In this document: positions 40,899 through 44,955 of the stretch, in pieces
Layout: every line of letters starts with the position of its first letter
Position numbering within the stretch: the first letter of the stretch is position 1
Assembly: GCA_003021505.1 (NCBI GenBank)
Contig: PXPT01000053.1
Span: 1 to 44,955 of the forward strand
Reading direction: 5' to 3'
Source: Cyanobacteria bacterium QS_4_48_99
GTDB taxonomy: Bacteria; Cyanobacteriota; Cyanobacteriia; Cyanobacteriales; Rubidibacteraceae
Length of the DNA stretch: 44,955 nucleotides
Made by a program: the position numbers and the translations under genes
Notes under the pieces: model-generated
Seen by the model: only the letters and a program-made list of their open reading frames with translations
Told to the model about the DNA's origin: nothing
Database searches by the model: none

Positions 40899-43800
40899 AT
40901 GCATCGTATTGCCGCCACCCCAGGAGGCTGGAATCCTGACTCTGAGGGAGTAATTTTTGTCGAACAAACTCCTGCCCCGATTGTCTTCCTTACCGCAGCA
41001 GACACAGATATTCAAACTCTAGCAGCCTCAGTTTCTCATTTGCCTGCTCAGTTTCCTGCCCTGCGAGTGGTGAATTTTCTCCAGCTCCAACAACAGTTGA
41101 GTATTGATACTTATGCCGAAACGGTTCTCTCCCAGGCAAAGGTGATTATCCTGCGGTTGCTGGGGGGACGCGCTTATTGGACTTATGGATTAGAAGTTGT
41201 CAAAGAGACAGTGGAAGCAACTGGGGCATCTCTATTTATTTTGCCTGGTGATGATAGCCCTGATCCCGATTTAGTCAGTCATTCCACTGTTTCTCTCGTA
41301 GCCGTTAACCAGTTGTGGCGCTACTTCACCGAAGGCGGTATCGAGAATTGCGTTCGTGCCCTCCAATTTGCTGCCGATGTGTGCCTGGGATGCGACTACA
41401 ATCCTCCCAAGCCTCAGCCAGTGCCTCGTGTCGGGGTTTATTCTTGGTGGCATGGGGGAGCAGGGGAAGCAGGGGGGCAAGGGAGCAGAGGGGCAGAGGA
41501 GAGGCTAAAGCACTCCGAAACTATTTCTCCTCCGCACCTGGGCACCTGGGCACCTCCGCACTCCCCCACTCCCAAAGTAGGAATCCTCTTCTACCGCGCC
41601 CATTACCAGGCAGGGAATACTGCACCAATAGATGCGCTATGCGAAGCGTTAGCACAGCGACAATTAGAAACTGTGCCCATATTTGTCTCTTCTTTGAGCA
41701 ACTCGGAAGTACAAGCGGAATTATTGCCCTACTTTCAGCCCGAAGAGGGGGCAGCGATTCAAGTGTTGCTCAATACGACTAGTTTTTCCCTAGCGAAAAT
41801 TGGTAGTGAGGAACAACCGGATTTTTGGCGGCAACTGGATGTGCCTGTGTTACAAGTAATTCTTAGTGGTAGCACGGTGGAACAGTGGGAATCAGGGTGG
41901 CAGGGATTAACGCCGCGTGATGTGGCGATGAATGTTGCTCTACCAGAAGTGGATGGACGGATTATTACTCGTGCGATTTCGTTCAAATCGGCGCAAACTT
42001 GGAACTCGCAACTGGAAGCGGACGTGGTAGCATATCAGCCAGTTCCTGATCGCGTTAATTTTGTTGCGGAACTCGCTGCTAATTGGGTATCCCTGCGCCA
42101 AACCCCAGCAGCGGAACGCAAGATTGCTTTGATTTTGGCAAATTATCCCAATCGGGATGGACGATTAGCGAATGGGGTGGGATTAGATACCCCTGCCAGT
42201 TGCATAGAAATTCTGAAGGCATTGCAGCAGGCTGGTTATCAGGTTGGGGAGATACCAGAAACGGGAGAGGAGTTAATTGCCTCTTTAACGGCTGGGGTGA
42301 CAAATGATCCCGAAGGACAGCATTTGCGTTATCCGCAGCAGCAATTGTCTGTGGAGGAGTATCGGCAGTATTTTGCTACTTTGCCTGAAGATGTGCAGAA
42401 GGCGATAGGTGAGCGTTGGGGAGAAGCTTCTCTTGCCCAGGAGTGGAGGTACCCAGGAGCGGAGGAGAAATTCTCCTCTACCCCTCTGCATTCTTTTTCC
42501 ATTCCCGGTGTTCAATTCGGTAATGTCTTTGTAGGAATTCAACCGTCGCGGGGATATGATAGTGATCCCAGTTTGAGTTATCATTCCCCGGATTTAGAAC
42601 CCACTCATACCTATTTGGCGTTTTATTATTGGCTGCGGCAACACTTGGGGGCATCCGCAGTTGTGCATGTGGGCAAGCATGGAAATTTGGAATGGTTGCC
42701 AGGGAAAGGTGTAGCACTGTCGGATAATTGTTATCCCGAAGTTTCCCTTGGAGCAATGCCGCATTTCTATCCGTTTATTGTCAATGATCCAGGGGAAGGT
42801 TCCCAGGCGAAGCGTCGTTCTCAGGCGGTAATTGTTGACCATTTAACACCGCCCATGACGCGGGCAGAACTTTATGGTTCCCTGCAACAGTTGGAGGGAT
42901 TAATTGATGAGTATTATGAGGCACAGAGTTTAGATCCTTCGCGGCTAAAACTAATTAGTGATCGCATTACTCAACTCGTCACTCAAGAAAACCTCCATCA
43001 AGATTTAGGTATTGAGCATTTCGACACTATCAATATGGCAGAGTTTCTGACTCGTGCTGACGGTTATCTTTGTGAACTAAAAGAAGCACAAATCCGGGAC
43101 GGTTTGCATATTTTTGGGCAGTGTCCGCCCCAGTCTCAGTTGCGAGATTTAATGGTAGCAATTGCGCGTATTCCTGATCAAAATCGCCTCGGTTTAACTC
43201 GCGCCATTGCTCAAGATTTAGGCTTAGATTTTGACCCCTTAACTGCTGACTTGAGCAAGCCATTTTCCTTTCCACCTAACGCGAACTTTACGCCTTCGCA
43301 CCTTTGCGGTTGCCGCACGATTGGCGATGCTGTCGAAGTCTTAGAAGAACAGGCTGCCGAATTAGTCGAATCCCTCATCTCTTACTCCCAAGAGGAGGTA
43401 GGAGAAGCCACTCAAAAAGAATTGCAATGGATGCGCGATCACCTCCTTCCTGCCTTGCAACAAACTCCCCAAGAAATTACCCATCTCCTGCGGGGACTAG
43501 AGGGCAAATACATCCCCAGTGGTTCTGCTGGCGCACCCACCAGAGGACGCGCAGATGTTCTTCCCACAGGTCGCAATTTTTACTCAGTGGATATCCGGGG
43601 AATTCCTACCGAAACAGCTTGGAATGTCGGAAGCAAAGCGGCTGAAGCGGTAATCGAGCGTTACACCCAAGAAAACGGCGAGTATCCTAGGACACTAGCT
43701 ATATCAGTATGGGGCACTTCCACTATGCGTACCGGAGGAGATGATGTCGCCGAGGCGCTAGCGTTGTTAGGTGTGCAACCAGTTTGGGAGGGAGTATCCC

Positions 43801-44783
43801 GTCGAGTTGTAGACTTTGAAATCCTGCCGCTGTCTGTGTTGGAGCGTCCGCGTGTCGATGTAACGCTCCGCATTTCAGGCTTTTTTAGAGATGGGTTTGC
43901 CAACCTGACAGACTTATTTAATCAAATTGTGGAAGCTGTGGCAAGTCTGGATGAACCACCAGAGCAAAATCCTTTGGCAGCGCAAGTGAAGCAGGAAACC
44001 GAACTTTGGCAGCAACAAGGGTTAAATCCAGAACAAGCAGAGGAGCGATCGCGCTATCGCGTTTTTGGCTCCAAACCCGGTGCTTACGGTGCAGGATTAC
44101 AGGGATTAATCGAAGCGCAAAACTGGACGAGTGAGGAAGATTTAGCCCGCGCCTATATCAACTGGAGTTCCTATGCCTACACAGGTAAGGGGGAAGTAAG
44201 CGGGGTTGCTGCCCCAGAAGCCTTTGAGCAACGCTTACAGCAGATGCAAGTTGTGCTACACAATCAGGACAATCGAGAGCATGACATCGTTGATTCCGAT
44301 GATTATTACCAATTCCAGGGGGGGTTAACCGCAGCAGTACGCAGCGTAAAAGGCGAGAATCCGCAAACCTACTTGGGCGACAATTCCATCACCGCCAATC
44401 CGAGAGTGCGGCAACTGCGAGAAGAAATGGCACGAGTGTATCGTTCCCGCGTTGTCAACCCGAAGTGGATAGAAGGAGCAATGCGCCACGGCTATAAAGG
44501 AGCGTTTGAAATGTCGGCAACGGTGGATTATTTATTTGCCTACGATGCCACTACTCAGTGTGTTGAAGATCACATGTATCAAGGCGTTGCCCAAGCGTAT
44601 TTATTTGATTCCCATGTGCAGGAGTTTGTGCAACAGAAGAATCCTTGGGCATTGCGAGACATGGCAGAAAGATTGTTAGAAGCCTATCAGCGGGGATTAT
44701 GGCAATCGGCTAAACAGGAAACTCTCGAAGGGTTGCGAGGAATAGTTAATCAAGCGGAAGGGGCGATTGAGGAAAAGGGTTGA
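40899..44783 (+). CDS. cobN: Cobaltochelatase subunit CobN
   Basis: CobN is the large subunit that inserts cobalt into hydrogenobyrinate diamide in cobalamin synthesis; it is related to ChlH. The 1294-residue product begins MHRIAATPGGWNPDSEGVIF and has family landmarks VGILFYRAHYQAGNTAPIDA, YPNRDGRLANGVGLDTPASC, IPGVQFGNVFVGIQPSRGYD, HVGKHGNLEWLPGKGVALSD, PTGRNFYSVDIRGIPTETAW and the C-terminal WIEGAMRHGYKGAFEMSATV. Two low-complexity stretches encoded by repeats (about residues 185-225 and 512-534) interrupt it without breaking the frame. Cyanobacteria usually lack CobS/CobT and are thought to use ChlI/ChlD with CobN; neither is in the window. Confidence 0.94.
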   Translation: MHRIAATPGGWNPDSEGVIFVEQTPAPIVFLTAADTDIQTLAASVSHLPAQFPALRVVNFLQLQQQLSIDTYAETVLSQAKVIILRLLGGRAYWTYGLEVVKETVEATGASLFILPGDDSPDPDLVSHSTVSLVAVNQLWRYFTEGGIENCVRALQFAADVCLGCDYNPPKPQPVPRVGVYSWWHGGAGEAGGQGSRGAEERLKHSETISPPHLGTWAPPHSPTPKVGILFYRAHYQAGNTAPIDALCEALAQRQLETVPIFVSSLSNSEVQAELLPYFQPEEGAAIQVLLNTTSFSLAKIGSEEQPDFWRQLDVPVLQVILSGSTVEQWESGWQGLTPRDVAMNVALPEVDGRIITRAISFKSAQTWNSQLEADVVAYQPVPDRVNFVAELAANWVSLRQTPAAERKIALILANYPNRDGRLANGVGLDTPASCIEILKALQQAGYQVGEIPETGEELIASLTAGVTNDPEGQHLRYPQQQLSVEEYRQYFATLPEDVQKAIGERWGEASLAQEWRYPGAEEKFSSTPLHSFSIPGVQFGNVFVGIQPSRGYDSDPSLSYHSPDLEPTHTYLAFYYWLRQHLGASAVVHVGKHGNLEWLPGKGVALSDNCYPEVSLGAMPHFYPFIVNDPGEGSQAKRRSQAVIVDHLTPPMTRAELYGSLQQLEGLIDEYYEAQSLDPSRLKLISDRITQLVTQENLHQDLGIEHFDTINMAEFLTRADGYLCELKEAQIRDGLHIFGQCPPQSQLRDLMVAIARIPDQNRLGLTRAIAQDLGLDFDPLTADLSKPFSFPPNANFTPSHLCGCRTIGDAVEVLEEQAAELVESLISYSQEEVGEATQKELQWMRDHLLPALQQTPQEITHLLRGLEGKYIPSGSAGAPTRGRADVLPTGRNFYSVDIRGIPTETAWNVGSKAAEAVIERYTQENGEYPRTLAISVWGTSTMRTGGDDVAEALALLGVQPVWEGVSRRVVDFEILPLSVLERPRVDVTLRISGFFRDGFANLTDLFNQIVEAVASLDEPPEQNPLAAQVKQETELWQQQGLNPEQAEERSRYRVFGSKPGAYGAGLQGLIEAQNWTSEEDLARAYINWSSYAYTGKGEVSGVAAPEAFEQRLQQMQVVLHNQDNREHDIVDSDDYYQFQGGLTAAVRSVKGENPQTYLGDNSITANPRVRQLREEMARVYRSRVVNPKWIEGAMRHGYKGAFEMSATVDYLFAYDATTQCVEDHMYQGVAQAYLFDSHVQEFVQQKNPWALRDMAERLLEAYQRGLWQSAKQETLEGLRGIVNQAEGAIEEKG
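41453..41573 (+). repeat. Purine-arm / pyrimidine-arm repeat inside cobN, first copy
   Basis: GGGGGAGCAGGGGAAGCAGG and further G/A-rich sequence run to about 41510, followed by TTTCTCCTCCGCACCTGGGC and CACTCCCCCACTCC. The string TTTCTCCTCCGCACCT plus GGCACCT also occurs in the intergenic element at 7021-7109. It encodes a Gly/Ser/Pro-rich stretch between VGVYSWW and VGILFYRAHY in CobN. Confidence 0.7.
42437..42500 (+). repeat. Purine-arm / pyrimidine-arm repeat inside cobN, second copy
   Basis: CAGGAGTGGAGGTACCCAGG and GAGCGGAGGAGAAATT are followed by CTCCTCTACCCCTCTGCATTC. It encodes about 21 residues between IGERWG and IPGVQFGNVF, blocks that I expect to be near neighbours in other CobN proteins. 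Shorter and less certain than the first copy. Confidence 0.5.
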
Positions 44784-44879
44784 GTGCAGTATGATAGCCG
44801 CTTTCAAGTGAGTGAAATACACCTCGCAGGAGGAGAAGGGGAAATTAAACGGGTATTCCTGAATAGTGATGATAAGTAG
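44784..44879 (+). other. 31-codon frame after cobN, possible gene remnant
   Basis: Directly after the cobN stop, GTG 44784 begins a frame ending in TAG at 44879 that reads like a protein C-terminus (FQVSEIHLAGGEGEIKRVFL). I cannot name it. It may be the tail of a gene cut by the insertion sequence that begins shortly after. Confidence 0.25.
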
Positions 44880-44917
44880 ATAGACTGAAGCTATTCGATC
44901 ACATTCAATCAGACCTC

Positions 44918-44955
44918 ATGAACTGTCCCCAGTGTGATCACGTGGTCAAAAATGG
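44918..44955 (+). CDS. IS1-family InsA-like zinc-finger protein, N-terminal fragment
   Basis: ATG 44918 opens MNCPQCDHVVKNG and runs to the window edge. The C-P-x-C followed by VVKNG is the usual N-terminal zinc finger of IS1-type InsA proteins. Only 12 complete codons are visible, so the state of the element is unknown. Confidence 0.65.
   Translation, partial: MNCPQCDHVVKN

Overview
The window is a piece of a cyanobacterial chromosome, most likely from a filamentous or otherwise repeat-rich lineage. The basis is the many HIP1 octamers (GCGATCGC), plastid-type genes (ycf46, ycf35, PAM68), the carotenoid pair cruF/cruG, a CobN-type chelatase, the cyanobacterial glucolipid synthase MgdA, and AT-rich or GTGAG-type intergenic repeats. 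Species cannot be fixed from the sequence alone. Most intact genes are core housekeeping genes. The unusual content lies between them: mobile-element traces and at least four broken genes.

Layout. 1-101: truncated IS5-type transposase and its element end. 250-666: decayed sucrose-phosphatase-like gene. 732-3182: ruvA, a hypothetical gene and hslO, with a repeat-filled gap. 3433-4531: broken diguanylate cyclase split by a 196-bp IS200/IS605-derived miniature element. 4673-7015: membrane-anchored helical-repeat protein. 7126-10036: purN, an orphan sugar ABC permease, a new 52-residue membrane protein and gpsA. 10650-14182: Nudix hydrolase, ridA, then ribbon-helix-helix/ycf46/ycf35. 14342-18107 (minus strand): GNAT protein, ruvX, rpsO, pam68, aroF. 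18398-24741: cruF-cruG, rnhA, dnaX, mgdA. 25000-28883: desaturase/SDR fusion, rhomboid protease, small membrane protein, DUF3616 protein. 28884-30922: structured repeats, a broken coiled-coil gene and a secreted protein. 30923-34049: beta-helix protein and a photolyase-related protein. 34509-37258: ABC ATPase followed by an AT-rich DUF262 + HNH module, closed by a decayed copy of the ATPase 3' end. 37303-40464: mtnA, a methylenetetrahydrofolate reductase-like gene, trpS. 40508-40824: group II intron tail and a structured repeat. 40899-44783: cobN. 44918-44955: start of an IS1-type gene.

Functional links. cruF and cruG overlap by 4 nt and act in myxol-type carotenoid glycoside synthesis. rpsO and pam68 are 18 nt apart. 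The ribbon-helix-helix gene, ycf46 and ycf35 run in one direction with short gaps. The DUF262 gene and the HNH gene overlap by ATGA and look like an acquired restriction or anti-phage module, whose first gene is disabled by an extra A in a run and an 11-bp tandem duplication.

The strongest novel leads are: a dispersed stem-forming repeat (three copies, 28960-29045, 30788-30871, 40752-40824) with apparently compensating arms; purine-arm/pyrimidine-arm elements found both between genes and in frame inside dnaX and cobN; the possibly reversible damage in the DUF262 gene; and the miniature element whose removal rejoins the diguanylate cyclase frame exactly. Everything here is by eye; no searches were run.
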